A stretch of 64,000 nucleotides of DNA from Pontibacter pamirensis (GCF_010015475.1 NZ_SSNI01000006.1:62001-126000), one strand, 5' to 3'; positions 42,989 to 52,384 are shown, numbered from the stretch's first letter. The notes: a model not told the origin generated them from the sequence alone. Translations and numbers: made by a program.

Positions 42989-45208
42989 ATGTTCCGGAAT
43001 AAACAAAGCAATCCGCTTCATTACATAGCAGTTCTAACTGCTCTTTTCACCTTCACCTTGTCTGCCAACGCTCAGGAACTGAGGGGCAAAGTGGTAGACA
43101 GTGCCAATACTTCTAGTCCGATAATAGGGGCCAATGTAGTCTGGAAAGGCACCAGCATTGGCACTGCCACCGATGCCACCGGCAGCTTTGTTCTTCAGAA
43201 ACAGGATGCCATAAGCCCTGAGATTGTCGTCACCTATATTGGCTATACCCCTGATACTATTCAGGTAACCGGGAAAGATTTCGTTTCCATCCCGCTGGCA
43301 GCCTCTGGTTCTCTGAAAGAAGTGGTGGTGGAAGGACAGCAAACCCGCTACTCCTCCCTCACTCCCACTAACTCACAGATTATCACCTCCCGGGATTTGG
43401 AGAAATCTGCCTGCTGCAACCTGGCAGAGAGCTTTGAGACCAATGCCTCTGTAGAAGTTTCCACCACGGACGCCGTATCCGGGGCAAAGCAGATTCAGAT
43501 GCTGGGCCTGGATGGCTCTTATACCCTGCTCACAACAGATAACATACCCTCCCTGCGCGGACTGGCCACACCTTACCGCCTCAACTACCTATCCGGCACC
43601 TATATCCAGTCCATCGACATCATCAAAGGCACAGGCTCCGTCCTGAATGGCTATGAGTCTGTATCCGGGCAGGTGAACGTGATGCTGAAAGACCCGGCAA
43701 AAGCGGAGCGGCTTTTTGTGAACGTGTATGGCAACAGCCTGGCACGCTTTGATGCCAACGTGAATGTGGCCACGGAAGTAGGCGACAAATGGAGCACTAT
43801 CCTGATGCTGCACACCGACCAACTTCACAACCGCGTAGACCGCAACAAGGATGGCTTTATGGACCTTTCGCTGGGCACACAGTACAACATGTTTAATAAG
43901 TGGAAGTACGAGCACAAAGCCGTTGTATCAGAGTTTGGCGTGGGTGCTTTGCGTGAGACTAGGATAGGTGGCCAGATGGAGTACGACGAGAATACGCTAC
44001 AGGAAGAGCAGCCTTACTATGGTACCGAATCTGAAACTGACAGGCTTACCGCCTACAATAAAACCTCCTATACGTTTCCAGGCAAGCCTTACCAGAGCAT
44101 TGGCGCCATTACGTCCCTCACGCATCATAAGTTTGACGCACAATACGGCTTGCGCAACTATGACGGAGAACAGAACAGCGGCTCCGCCAGGTTAATCTTC
44201 CAGTCCATCATTGGCCACACCGGCCACACCTATAAAGCAGGCCTCAGCTACAACTACGACAGCTACACCGAAACCTTAACCGACAGCACTTTTGGCCGGA
44301 CAGAGCGTGTGCCGGGGGCGTTCCTGGAGTATGTGTATAACAACTCTAACAACCTGACGATAGTGGCTGGCTCCCGCTTGGATTTCCACAACCTGTACGG
44401 CACCATCTTTACGCCTAGACTGAATGTGAAATTTGACGCTACTCCTACCACTATTTTCCGATTGGCAGCAGGCAAAGGATTCAGAGTAGCCAATCCTGTT
44501 GCAGAAAACACGGCAGCCCTTGTCAGTTCCCGCGCTATTGATTTCAGGGAGGAGCTTCAGCCAGAGGAAGCCTGGAATTTAGGCGGCTCCTTTACCCATT
44601 ACTTTGAGTTAGGCGGAAGACCAGGCACCTTTGTAACAGACTACTACTATACAACTTTCACAAACCAGGTGGTGGCCGATATGTACACGGACCCAAAAAG
44701 GGTTATGTTCTACAACCTGAGCGGGCGCTCGTTCTCTAAAAGTTTCCAGGCAGAGGTGCAATACGAGGTGCTGAAAGGCTTTGATGTAAAGGCTGCTTAT
44801 AAATACTTCGATGTAAAGACAACCTACAGCGGCCAGCTGGTGCAAAAACCGATGATTCCGGAGCACCGGTTTTTTGTGAACCTAGGCTTTGCCACGCCAT
44901 TCGATAAATGGCGCGCGGACCTCACCACACAATACTTCGGCCTGATGCCGCTTGCTTCTATAGAAGACAGTGGCGCAGCCATGAACATGCGCGAATCGGA
45001 CAGGTTTTTTACTACGAACGCGCAGGTAACAAGGGCCTTCAAACGTTGGGAAGTTTATGTAGGTGGAGAAAATCTCCTGAACTACCGGCAGCCCAATCCG
45101 ATTGTTGGTGCTAGCGACCCATTTGGCTCAAATTTTGATGCCAGCATGGTGTGGGGACCTATCACAGGGCGCGTGATTTACGCTGGCTTACGCTTCAAGA
45201 TTGACTAA
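42989..45208 (+). CDS. TonB-dependent outer-membrane receptor (probable heavy-metal type)
   Basis: A 739-residue outer-membrane transporter. It has a signal peptide ending SANAQ, a carboxypeptidase-regulatory-like domain (LRGKVVDSANTSSPIIGANV), a plug domain (QIITSRDLEKSACCNLAESF, VSGAKQIQMLGLDGSYTLL), and a beta-barrel ending GRVIYAGLRFKID. The CCNLAESFE plug signature and flanking HYC_CC_PP and HMA proteins point to uptake or handling of copper or another metal. Substrate specificity is inferred from context only. Confidence 0.9.
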   Translation: MFRNKQSNPLHYIAVLTALFTFTLSANAQELRGKVVDSANTSSPIIGANVVWKGTSIGTATDATGSFVLQKQDAISPEIVVTYIGYTPDTIQVTGKDFVSIPLAASGSLKEVVVEGQQTRYSSLTPTNSQIITSRDLEKSACCNLAESFETNASVEVSTTDAVSGAKQIQMLGLDGSYTLLTTDNIPSLRGLATPYRLNYLSGTYIQSIDIIKGTGSVLNGYESVSGQVNVMLKDPAKAERLFVNVYGNSLARFDANVNVATEVGDKWSTILMLHTDQLHNRVDRNKDGFMDLSLGTQYNMFNKWKYEHKAVVSEFGVGALRETRIGGQMEYDENTLQEEQPYYGTESETDRLTAYNKTSYTFPGKPYQSIGAITSLTHHKFDAQYGLRNYDGEQNSGSARLIFQSIIGHTGHTYKAGLSYNYDSYTETLTDSTFGRTERVPGAFLEYVYNNSNNLTIVAGSRLDFHNLYGTIFTPRLNVKFDATPTTIFRLAAGKGFRVANPVAENTAALVSSRAIDFREELQPEEAWNLGGSFTHYFELGGRPGTFVTDYYYTTFTNQVVADMYTDPKRVMFYNLSGRSFSKSFQAEVQYEVLKGFDVKAAYKYFDVKTTYSGQLVQKPMIPEHRFFVNLGFATPFDKWRADLTTQYFGLMPLASIEDSGAAMNMRESDRFFTTNAQVTRAFKRWEVYVGGENLLNYRQPNPIVGASDPFGSNFDASMVWGPITGRVIYAGLRFKID

Positions 45209-45261
45209 TAAAAGATAAAGAAGACAAAATAATTCATATTTAACTATAACTTCAATTTAAC

Positions 45262-45612
45262 ATGATAAAGGTAAAAATGCTGCTCCTGTCTATGCTGATA
45301 GCGCTTCTGAGCATGAGCTCGAATGCACAAACACAGCCTAAAAACCAAGAGACAGTTGCCATCAAAACGTCAGCGGTATGCGACATGTGCAAGAAAACCA
45401 TGGAGAAGGCCATGGCTTATGAGAAAGGCGTAAAGTCATCATCTTTAGATGTTGACTCGAAAGTGCTGACGGTGGTATTTGATAGCCGTAAAACGAATGT
45501 TGACAATATTCGCAAGGCCGTGACTGAGACAGGATATGATGCTGATGACAAGCCCGCCCAGGAGCGCGCCTACAAGAGGCTGGATGACTGCTGCAAAAAG
45601 GGAGCACATTAA
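45262..45612 (+). CDS. Exported heavy-metal-associated (HMA) domain protein
   Basis: A 116-residue protein with a signal peptide (MIKVKMLLLSMLIALLSMSSNAQ) and a ferredoxin-like HMA domain. The metal loop is SAVCDMCKKTMEKAM (CxxC) and the following strands are VKSSSLDVDSKVLTVVFDS and IRKAVTETGYDADD. A Cys pair near the end (LDDCCKKGAH) may add ligands. It probably acts as a periplasmic copper chaperone with the TonB receptor. Last gene of the operon; a 30-bp-arm terminator begins at the base after its stop. Confidence 0.88.
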   Translation: MIKVKMLLLSMLIALLSMSSNAQTQPKNQETVAIKTSAVCDMCKKTMEKAMAYEKGVKSSSLDVDSKVLTVVFDSRKTNVDNIRKAVTETGYDADDKPAQERAYKRLDDCCKKGAH

Positions 45613-45674
45613 TCAAACCGCATAAACAGAAAAGGGGCCGCTAAAGCGGCCCCTTTTCTGTTTATGCGGTTTGA
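45613..45674. terminator. Perfect 30-bp hairpin terminator
   Basis: 45613-45642 is the exact reverse complement of 45645-45674; the loop is AA. The structure abuts the HMA gene stop and lies 15 bp from the convergent outer-membrane protein stop at 45690. Confidence 0.9.
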
Positions 45675-45689
45675 CGGTATTTGATGCAG

Positions 45690-46277
45690 TTAGAAAGTAA
45701 AACCCATGTGTAAGCCAACGGCAAGTACAGGCGACCCTTTGGTATAGTACAGGTACTCTATCCTACCTCCTGCCACGCCATTGCGAAAAACGCCAAAGTC
45801 ATTTTCTATAAAACCTGTAACCCCGACGTCAGCCGTTCTGATATGTACTACAGAGCCATCTACGGTACCAACATCTTCCGGATCAGAGTTTATTTCGGAA
45901 CGATGCCGGCCTGTCATTCCGCCTCCTATACGGAAAACAAGCGTCTCGTTCTGCAGTAAATCATAATTCAACTCGAAGCCACCCATGTAATAGGTGCTCT
46001 TAATAGTATAAATCTCGCTGGTTTTATCGTAACGCGACCCTGATAGCATGCCTAAGTTTACACCTAAGCCAAAGCGCTCTCCCAAATAGTGGTGTAACCG
46101 ATTACTAAACATGAGTCCCTGGCTATCGAAATCAGAAAGATATACATAACTTACACTTGCCCTTAAAGAACCTGGATCCTTGTTGGCAAACACTCCCTGC
46201 GCGGAAGTAGACAACGAAGAAAGTTGAAACAGAATAAACCCCAGCAGGAAAGCAGCTCTTGTAAAGATTTTTATCAT
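45690..46277 (-). CDS. Outer-membrane beta-barrel protein, unknown function
   Basis: A 195-residue exported protein. The start at 46277 gives signal peptide MIKIFTRAAFLLGFILFQ... ending STSAQ; an ATG at 46325 would add 16 unlikely residues. The mature part alternates polar and hydrophobic residues in short strands (SLRASVSYVYLSDF, YYMGGFELNYDLL, LVFRIGGGMTG) and ends in Phe (LHMGFTF), which suits a small outer-membrane barrel. No specific family recognised. Convergent with the copper-type operon and directly downstream of the carotenoid operon. Confidence 0.8.
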   Translation of the reverse strand: MIKIFTRAAFLLGFILFQLSSLSTSAQGVFANKDPGSLRASVSYVYLSDFDSQGLMFSNRLHHYLGERFGLGVNLGMLSGSRYDKTSEIYTIKSTYYMGGFELNYDLLQNETLVFRIGGGMTGRHRSEINSDPEDVGTVDGSVVHIRTADVGVTGFIENDFGVFRNGVAGGRIEYLYYTKGSPVLAVGLHMGFTF

Positions 46278-46407
46278 GGCTGAAAAGAGTATAGGTTCAG
46301 GTGAAGCCGCACGCAGCAGCGTCAAACCACTTCCCTTACGTCACTTTAACACAAGCTGTTTCAATCTCCGCTAAAGTATATTTTACCGGCTGAAAATCAG
46401 GTAAATT

Positions 46408-47097
46408 TCAGCCTTTAGCTTTATATAATTGCCACCAAGGTAGATAAGGCTTGTCATGATGCTCGTAGTGGTAGCCAAAGAAGTAGCAGCTTATAAAAGC
46501 CCAAACATGGTTTTTAGCCTGTGTTCCGGACTTATGAGGGTTATCTGCAGGGTGCTCTCCACGGTGGGGCAGGTAAGTACCAAAGTAAAAGAGTTGGAAA
46601 GTAGCCACTATAGCCGGCAACATCCAGAAGAGGACAACATTCTCCAGCGGGAAAAACAGCTTGAGCACATTAAACGTGATAGCCATCAGAACAATCTGCC
46701 ACCAGGTAATGTACTGCTTTAGAAAACTTAAATACCAGGGCCAGAAAGAGCCGGCATGATAATCAGGGTCATGTTCCGTGGCTACGTGGCGGTGGTGCTG
46801 GTGGTGCCGGGGCAAAAGACGCGGATACCAGTTATAGGCAAACAACAGGGCCGTAACGGTTCCTATAGCTCGGTTCAACTTAGGCCGCCCCGGTGCAACT
46901 ACGCCATGCATCGCATCATGAGCGGTAATAAAAAGGCCTGTGTACAAGTGCGTCTGCAACAGGAAAAAGAGATAAGTAAATGAAGAGGAGAAGTCAACGG
47001 ACCATTGTAGCAGATACACCAGCAGACCAGTCCAAAGAGCCACCACTACTGCCGCTATCACCACACCTCTGACGTCGTTACGCCTTACTATCGCCAT
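46408..47097 (-). CDS. crtW: Beta-carotene ketolase (CrtW type)
   Basis: A 229-residue membrane di-iron oxygenase of the fatty acid desaturase superfamily. Histidine clusters HDAMHG, HHQHHRH and YEHHDKPYLPWW are in CrtW order, and length fits CrtW rather than fatty-acyl desaturases. It introduces 4-keto groups into beta-ionone rings, so with CrtZ it could yield canthaxanthin, adonixanthin or astaxanthin. Last gene of the carotenoid operon, 74 bp after ispH. Ketolase versus another carotenoid oxygenase cannot be proven from sequence. Confidence 0.87.
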   Translation of the reverse strand: MAIVRRNDVRGVVIAAVVVALWTGLLVYLLQWSVDFSSSFTYLFFLLQTHLYTGLFITAHDAMHGVVAPGRPKLNRAIGTVTALLFAYNWYPRLLPRHHQHHRHVATEHDPDYHAGSFWPWYLSFLKQYITWWQIVLMAITFNVLKLFFPLENVVLFWMLPAIVATFQLFYFGTYLPHRGEHPADNPHKSGTQAKNHVWAFISCYFFGYHYEHHDKPYLPWWQLYKAKG

Positions 47098-47171
47098 ATA
47101 TTATTGTTTCTACCTACTAATCAGACACCCGTACGGGCTTTATGTGCTTCGCACAAAGCTATAATTTCATT

Positions 47172-48023
47172 TTATAAATTATATCCCTTCAAAGCCTCCC
47201 GTACCGTTTCCATCAGCCACATAGGCGTGGAAGTAGCACCACAAATGCCGACCGTATCGCCTGGCTGGAACCACTCCGGCTTCAGTTCTTCTACTTTGGA
47301 AATAAAACGAGTATTTGGGTTTGTGTCTTTGCAAACCTGGTACAACACCTTACCGTTCGAGGATTTGGTACCGGATACAAAAATAATTTTATTGAATTTA
47401 GCCGCAAATTTACGCAGGTCCTTATCACGGTTAGAAACCTGGCGACAAATAGTATCGTTGGCATTTACTTCGTAACCACGCTCTTCCAGTTCTCCTTTTA
47501 TCTTGTAAAAGCTGTCAGTGCTTTTAGTGGTCTGGCTGTAGAGCGTAATATTAGACGGCAGTTCATGCTGCAGCAATTCCGCCATATTTTCAAAAACCAC
47601 TGCTTCGTTGCTTGTCTGGCCCAACAGTCCCACCACCTCCGCATGGCCGTGCTTGCCGTAAATAAAGATCTTGTCTTTTTTGTCATAAGAGGTTTTGATG
47701 CGGTTCTGCAGCTTTAACACCACAGGGCATGAGGCATCAACCAGCGTGAGGTTGTTCTGCAACGCAATTTGATATGTTTCCGGCGGCTCGCCATGCGCCC
47801 GAATCAAAACCGACTCGTTATGCAGTTCCGCCATTTGGGCATGGTCGATGATGCGCAGGCCCCGCTTCTGCAAGCGCTCCACCTCCTCATCGTTGTGCAC
47901 GATATCGCCTAAGCAGAAAAGGTATCCCTGCTCATCCAGTATATCTTCTGCCATCTGAATGGCATATACCACCCCAAAGCAGAATCCGGAGTTTGAGTCG
48001 ATGGTTACACTTAGGCTTTGCAT
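47172..48023 (-). CDS. ispH: 4-hydroxy-3-methylbut-2-enyl diphosphate reductase
   Basis: A 283-residue iron-sulfur enzyme, last step of the MEP pathway, giving IPP and DMAPP. The three cluster cysteines are in SGFCFGV (Cys15), DASCPVVLK and GICGATSTP. Active-site segments RAHGEPPE, GKHGHAEVVG, SQTTKST and TICRQVSNRD are present. Its position inside the carotenoid operon (8 bp after the lycopene cyclase gene) suggests isoprenoid precursor supply is raised together with pigment synthesis. Confidence 0.96.
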   Translation of the reverse strand: MQSLSVTIDSNSGFCFGVVYAIQMAEDILDEQGYLFCLGDIVHNDEEVERLQKRGLRIIDHAQMAELHNESVLIRAHGEPPETYQIALQNNLTLVDASCPVVLKLQNRIKTSYDKKDKIFIYGKHGHAEVVGLLGQTSNEAVVFENMAELLQHELPSNITLYSQTTKSTDSFYKIKGELEERGYEVNANDTICRQVSNRDKDLRKFAAKFNKIIFVSGTKSSNGKVLYQVCKDTNPNTRFISKVEELKPEWFQPGDTVGICGATSTPMWLMETVREALKGYNL

Positions 48024-48031
48024 ATACTCTC

Positions 48032-48730
48032 TTATACAGCTAAAGACGCATATTGTTTAACTGATTTTCGTTGCCGCAAACTTTCATATACAGAGATAGT
48101 TAGCAGCAGCATGAGCATAGAATACATTGTATCCTCTACAGGTATGGAAACTATCCGCAGGCCGAGGTTATAACTATCGTTATACCACACAATGGGCAGG
48201 TAGGTAAGAACACCGTTTACCAGCAGAAAAGGCACAAGGTGCACGAGGTAGGCCAGGTAAAACCGGCCCAGGTAGCGTGTGCCAAAGTAGCGCAGATGCA
48301 CGAGGTGCAGCAAAGCAAGCGCTGTAAAGGTAACAGAAGTATAAAGCTGTGCCATATGAAAAACTGCGATGAGCGGCAGCACCAGCATCAGTACAAGCGC
48401 TATGGGTTTGGCGTAAGGCTGCAGCAGGTCTTTTGGGATATAGGCATTCAGTACATCATATATAAACACGCAGGCATAAGGCACTGTGATAAAGAAAAGC
48501 ACCTCCTCCAGTGGCAGGTTAAACAGGTAAATTCCTGTCAGATACTCCTCGTTGAACCCCCATACCCCTAAATCTGTGAACCAGGCATCCCAGGCCATAA
48601 ACACTACGGCATTTACAAGTATGGCCGGAAATAATGCCGGCCAGTTCTTATAAAAAGCTACTTTCTTATCAAAAGACAGCAGCAGCGGGAAAAGTATGGT
48701 AAAAATGTTGAGGTATAGATAGATGTACAT
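48032..48730 (-). CDS. Lycopene beta-cyclase (fused CrtYc-CrtYd type)
   Basis: A 232-residue polytopic membrane protein with six to seven hydrophobic segments. It carries two copies of the lycopene cyclase domain, each with its Pro-Glu-Asp/Glu motif: PLEEVLFFITVPYACVFIYD in the first and PVEDTMYSMLMLLLTISVYE in the second. In actinobacteria these halves are separate CrtYc and CrtYd; Bacteroidota fuse them. It closes lycopene ends to beta-carotene. It abuts the upstream hypothetical gene with no gap. Confidence 0.92.
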   Translation of the reverse strand: MYIYLYLNIFTILFPLLLSFDKKVAFYKNWPALFPAILVNAVVFMAWDAWFTDLGVWGFNEEYLTGIYLFNLPLEEVLFFITVPYACVFIYDVLNAYIPKDLLQPYAKPIALVLMLVLPLIAVFHMAQLYTSVTFTALALLHLVHLRYFGTRYLGRFYLAYLVHLVPFLLVNGVLTYLPIVWYNDSYNLGLRIVSIPVEDTMYSMLMLLLTISVYESLRQRKSVKQYASLAV

Positions 48731-49264
48731 TTAGATGTTGATATTGCGCAATATTTTCTTCTCGGCTTCTGTGCAATGATCTTTTGTGAGCATAAAATCA
48801 CGTATGGTGCGTGCCAGCGGCTTCGACATACCGGAGTTCGGGTAGTCCTGAAGGCTGCTGATAATCAAATCTTTGTCTTCCTCCACTTGTCCGCTCAGAT
48901 TCAGGTAGCGTGGCACGTAGTGTTGCAGGGTGAACCGCAGGAAACGTATCTCTGCGTTGTCCTTGTCCAGCGCTACAGCGTCCTCAAAAATGGCATTTGC
49001 GGTTCTTACCTGCTTCAGTTTGCTGTAAGGGTTCCACACATATTTGGCCATCACCGCCTCTGATGCCGCTTTATAGGCCAGCAACAGCGGGTCATTTTCG
49101 CTGTAGGCGCTCATTTTCTTATGAAACTGCTTCGCCACTGCTTCCTCTTTGCTTGCCTGCAGGTATTGCAAGCGCAACTTTGATACATTATAACGGGCGT
49201 CATCGGCCCACGCGCTGCTGTAAAGGAGGACCAGCAGAAACAGGTAAAGAACTTTTTTTGACAT
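48731..49264 (-). CDS. Conserved exported protein of the carotenoid operon, unknown function
   Basis: A 177-residue protein with a signal peptide (MSKKVLYLFLLVLLYSSAWA). The mature part is all-helical with TPR-like spacing (LLLAYKAASEAVMAKYVWNP, ANAIFEDAVALDKDNAEIRFLR) and no catalytic motif. It begins 3 bp after crtB and abuts the cyclase gene, so it is co-translated with membrane-bound pigment enzymes although it is itself exported. A structural or trafficking role is possible but not shown. Confidence 0.75.
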   Translation of the reverse strand: MSKKVLYLFLLVLLYSSAWADDARYNVSKLRLQYLQASKEEAVAKQFHKKMSAYSENDPLLLAYKAASEAVMAKYVWNPYSKLKQVRTANAIFEDAVALDKDNAEIRFLRFTLQHYVPRYLNLSGQVEEDKDLIISSLQDYPNSGMSKPLARTIRDFMLTKDHCTEAEKKILRNINI

Positions 49265-49267
49265 GAA

Positions 49268-50101
49268 TTAGAATACGTTTAATCGGTACTTGAGATACGA
49301 GCCGAGCAGAAGTGCCAGCTTTGTATTGTCAGGTACTCTTACGCGCTCTTTCAGTATATGGGTTGCCGGAAGTTTCTGTATCTTCCTGAAGAGTTTGAGG
49401 TAATAGACGTAGGCCAGATAAACGCCCATCCGCGCAGAGCGCGGCAAAGCCATGATACCGGCGTAGGCATCCTCAAAGTCTCTCAGAATATCTTCCTCGA
49501 TCTCAACCTTACAGTCGTTACTAAAGTTCATATACTCTACCTTCGGGAAGTAAACCCGGCCACGGTCGTTGTAATCGCTTTTCATGTCGCGAAGGAAGTT
49601 AACCTTCTGGAAAGCAGACCCTAAGCTGGCAGCTGGCTTTTTTAACCGCTCAAACATTTCCGCGTCTCCCTCGCAGAACACCTTCAGGCACATCAGCCCT
49701 ACCACCTCCGCCGAGCCAAAGATGTACTCTTTGTAAAGGGATCGGTCGTATACATGGTCATCAAGGTCCATTTCCATGCTTTTAAGGAAAGCCTCAATGT
49801 ATTCCTTATCAATGTCGTACTCCTTTACCACGCTCTGGAAAGCGTGCAGCACAGGGTTTAGGCTTATGCCGTTTTCTATCGCCTCGTATGTCTGCTTTTT
49901 AAAATCCGCTAGTAGCTGTCGCTTGTTAAAGTCATGGAAAGTATCCACTATCTCATCGGCTATCCGGACAAAACCATAGATGCCGTAGATGGGCATGTGA
50001 AACTTTTTATGCAACGTTTTAATACCCAATGTAAATGAGGTACTGTAAGATTCGGTGATAATCTTGCTGCACTTTAAGCAACATTCCTTAAATAGCTCCA
50101 T
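49268..50101 (-). CDS. crtB: Phytoene synthase
   Basis: A 277-residue head-to-head prenyltransferase joining two geranylgeranyl diphosphates into phytoene. The first Asp-rich motif is RIADEIVDTF, the second NFLRDMKSDYNDRGRVYFP, with YGFVR and SYSTSFTLG near the start. It catalyses the committed step of the carotenoid route, 23 bp after crtI. Squalene-type alternatives are less likely given the neighbours. Confidence 0.95.
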   Translation of the reverse strand: MELFKECCLKCSKIITESYSTSFTLGIKTLHKKFHMPIYGIYGFVRIADEIVDTFHDFNKRQLLADFKKQTYEAIENGISLNPVLHAFQSVVKEYDIDKEYIEAFLKSMEMDLDDHVYDRSLYKEYIFGSAEVVGLMCLKVFCEGDAEMFERLKKPAASLGSAFQKVNFLRDMKSDYNDRGRVYFPKVEYMNFSNDCKVEIEEDILRDFEDAYAGIMALPRSARMGVYLAYVYYLKLFRKIQKLPATHILKERVRVPDNTKLALLLGSYLKYRLNVF

Positions 50102-50124
50102 GCACTTGATTGGTTTTAGGTACT

Positions 50125-51621
50125 CTATACTTTTACGGCAAGCGGCGCTGCATACTCCTTTGCCACCTCCTTCGCCACTACCTGTCCCGAAATAAGGGAG
50201 GGGGGCACGCCCGGCCCGGGAACAGTTAATTGGCCGGTATAGTAAAGGTTTTTAACTTTTTTGCTTTTTAAGCTCGGCTTCAGCAGCGCCGTCTGCATCA
50301 GGGTGTTTGCCAGCCCGTAAGCGTTGCCTTTGAAGGCATTGTAGTCTTGTATAAAGTCTTTGTGGGCGTAGCTGCGCTTGTATATAATACTACTACGAAT
50401 TTCCTGCTTTGTAAGCCGTTCCAGCCTGTCCATGACCAGGTGAAAGTACTTTTCCCGCACCTCTTCCTTGTCCTCCAGGTCGGGTGCAACGGGTATCAGC
50501 ACAAATAAATTCTCACAACCTTCAGGGGCAACCGATGAGTCCGTTACAGAAGGGGCAGAAACGTAGAACAGGGGTTTGTTCGGCCACTTCGGATCTGTAT
50601 ATATCTCATGGGCATGCGGCCCGAAATCTTCATCAAAAAACAAATTGTGGTGCTGCAGGTTTTGCAGGCGCTTGTTCACACCAAGGTAAAACAGCAGCGA
50701 AGAAGGGGCCATCACACGTTTCTCCCAGTAAGCATCGGAGTAGCTTTGGTAAGCTTTCGGCAGCAATTCTTTCTCTACATGATGATAATCGGCACTGGCC
50801 ACCACCACATCGGTGTCAAAAACATCTGTGGCTGTCAGCACCTGCTTTGCCACCCCGTTTTGCACGTCTATGCGCTGCACATCCTGGTCATACAAAAATT
50901 TTACACCTTTCTCTTCTGCCAGCTTCACCATGCCCTCCACTATTTTATGCATGCCACCCATTGGGTACCAGGTACCCAAACTGATGTCGGCATAGTTCAT
51001 TAAACTGTAAAGGGCTGGCGTATTCTGGGGCAGAGCGCCAAGGAAAAGAATCGGGAACTCCATCAGCTTGATGATTTTATCGTGGCTGAAAAAGCGGCGG
51101 ATGTGCTTGTGTATGGATTGAAAGACATCCATGCGCAGCACATCCAAGAGCAGGCGCAGGTTCATAAACTCACTGACGGACCTGCCGGGCTTGTAAACAA
51201 GCTGGTTAATACCGACTTCATACTTATAAGAAGCCTGCTCCAGAAACTTGTCTAAAGCGTTGGCGCTGCCCTTATCCAGGCTTTCAAAAAGTTCGCGCAG
51301 CTTGTCCATAGAAGCGGGAATTTCCATAAAATCGTCTTCACCGAAAATAACGGTATAAGAAGGGTCCAACCGCAGAAGGTCGTAATAGTCGGAGGTGGTT
51401 TTGCCGAAGCGGCGGAAGTAAGATTCAAACACATCAGGCATCCAGTACCAGCTTGGACCCATGTCATAAGTAAACCCCTCGGCAGCGAAGCTTCTGGCCC
51501 GTCCACCGGGGCTGCTGTTCTTTTCCAGTACAGTCACCTCATAACCCTGGTCAGCTAGGCAGGTTGCCGCCGATAGACCCGAAAAACCGGATCCGATTAC
51601 AATTATCTTTTTTTGCGCCAT
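50125..51621 (-). CDS. crtI: Phytoene desaturase
   Basis: A 498-residue FAD enzyme taking phytoene to lycopene. The dinucleotide motif is IVIGSGFSGLSAATCLADQG, followed by EKNSSPGGRARSF and YDMGPSWYWMPDVFE. The C-terminal CrtI signature LYYTGQLTVPGPGVPPSLISG binds the flavin. It follows the ECF sigma gene by 30 bp and precedes crtB, the usual Bacteroidota order. Confidence 0.96.
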   Translation of the reverse strand: MAQKKIIVIGSGFSGLSAATCLADQGYEVTVLEKNSSPGGRARSFAAEGFTYDMGPSWYWMPDVFESYFRRFGKTTSDYYDLLRLDPSYTVIFGEDDFMEIPASMDKLRELFESLDKGSANALDKFLEQASYKYEVGINQLVYKPGRSVSEFMNLRLLLDVLRMDVFQSIHKHIRRFFSHDKIIKLMEFPILFLGALPQNTPALYSLMNYADISLGTWYPMGGMHKIVEGMVKLAEEKGVKFLYDQDVQRIDVQNGVAKQVLTATDVFDTDVVVASADYHHVEKELLPKAYQSYSDAYWEKRVMAPSSLLFYLGVNKRLQNLQHHNLFFDEDFGPHAHEIYTDPKWPNKPLFYVSAPSVTDSSVAPEGCENLFVLIPVAPDLEDKEEVREKYFHLVMDRLERLTKQEIRSSIIYKRSYAHKDFIQDYNAFKGNAYGLANTLMQTALLKPSLKSKKVKNLYYTGQLTVPGPGVPPSLISGQVVAKEVAKEYAAPLAVKV

Positions 51622-51651
51622 GCAGAGAGGTACAGGTTTTAATATAATTGA

Positions 51652-52167
51652 CTATATATCCCGGTTATACACTTTGAGCGCATGCTTCAGCTCTTTGCGG
51701 GCAATGTGGATGCGGTTTTTTACGGTACCAATCGGAATATCAAGTTTCTCTGCTATCTCGAGGTACTTATACCCTATGTAATACATCATAAAAGGGGTCC
51801 TATGCTCCTCGCTCAGACTGGCAATCGCTTTGTTTATATCATTCATGACGAAGGTCGCCGTGCCTTTGTTCTGCGTGATATAGCTTTCATCGGTATTCAG
51901 GTACTGCAGGTACTCCGAACTGTCGATGTTGCTGCTGCGCTTCGTGATTTTATTGTAATTGTTTATAAACGTGTTGCGCATGATGGTATACAACCATGCC
52001 TTCAGGTTTGTCCCTGACTTAAATTTATCACGATTAGTGAGCGCTTTCAGCATTGTTTCCTGCACGAGATCCTTTGCATCATCCGCATCCCGTGTCAGAT
52101 TCATCGCCACCGGACGAAGAGACAGTACCACATTTTGTACAAGATTATTAAATTCTATAGCAGTCAT
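51652..52167 (-). CDS. ECF-type RNA polymerase sigma factor
   Basis: A 171-residue sigma-70 family protein with only regions 2 and 4. Region 2 includes DADDAKDLVQETMLKAL and LKAWLYTIMRNTFINNYNK; region 4 includes EEHRTPFMMYYIGYKYLEIA and IPIGTVKNRIHIARKEL. No anti-sigma gene lies beside it. It leads the crtI-crtB operon, so it probably drives carotenoid or light/oxidative-stress genes. The leader contains inverted copies of TGTTTAA, also present upstream of crtZ. Confidence 0.92.
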   Translation of the reverse strand: MTAIEFNNLVQNVVLSLRPVAMNLTRDADDAKDLVQETMLKALTNRDKFKSGTNLKAWLYTIMRNTFINNYNKITKRSSNIDSSEYLQYLNTDESYITQNKGTATFVMNDINKAIASLSEEHRTPFMMYYIGYKYLEIAEKLDIPIGTVKNRIHIARKELKHALKVYNRDI

Positions 52168-52232
52168 TTGTTTATACTTTTAAGGTTAAAGCATAAACAA
52201 ATATACGCAACTATTATATTTTTAACCAATAC

Positions 52233-52263
52233 TGTTTAACTTATTTTCAATAAATATTAAACA
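52233..52263. promoter_or_regulatory. Candidate operator upstream of the sigma-crtI operon
   Basis: TGTTTAA (52233-52239) and TTAAACA (52257-52263) form an inverted pair about 24 bp apart, with a TTTAAC variant at 52221-52226. The same words occur upstream of crtZ (53743-53770). Candidate binding site for the CarH-like regulator. Confidence 0.4.
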
Positions 52264-52320
52264 ATAACGACAAACGACTTATAAAAACCTGTGTATGTAC
52301 CTATATATAAGGTGAACAGC

Positions 52321-52365
52321 ATAAAAAAACTCCTGCCCCTGTCAAATGTATGACAGGAGCAGGAG
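52321..52365 (-). terminator. Terminator of crtZ-carH
   Basis: 52330-52344 pairs with 52351-52365 (14 of 15 bp) around a 6-nt loop. On the minus strand it is followed by TTTTTTTAT. Confidence 0.88.
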
Positions 52366-52384
52366 TACAGTTTGCGGGATATTT

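Noticed and set aside
46388-46413. Hairpin GGCTGAAA/TTTCAGCC at the end of crtW as a terminator
   Set aside because: Short 8-bp stem overlapping the stop codon with no T tract on the minus strand.
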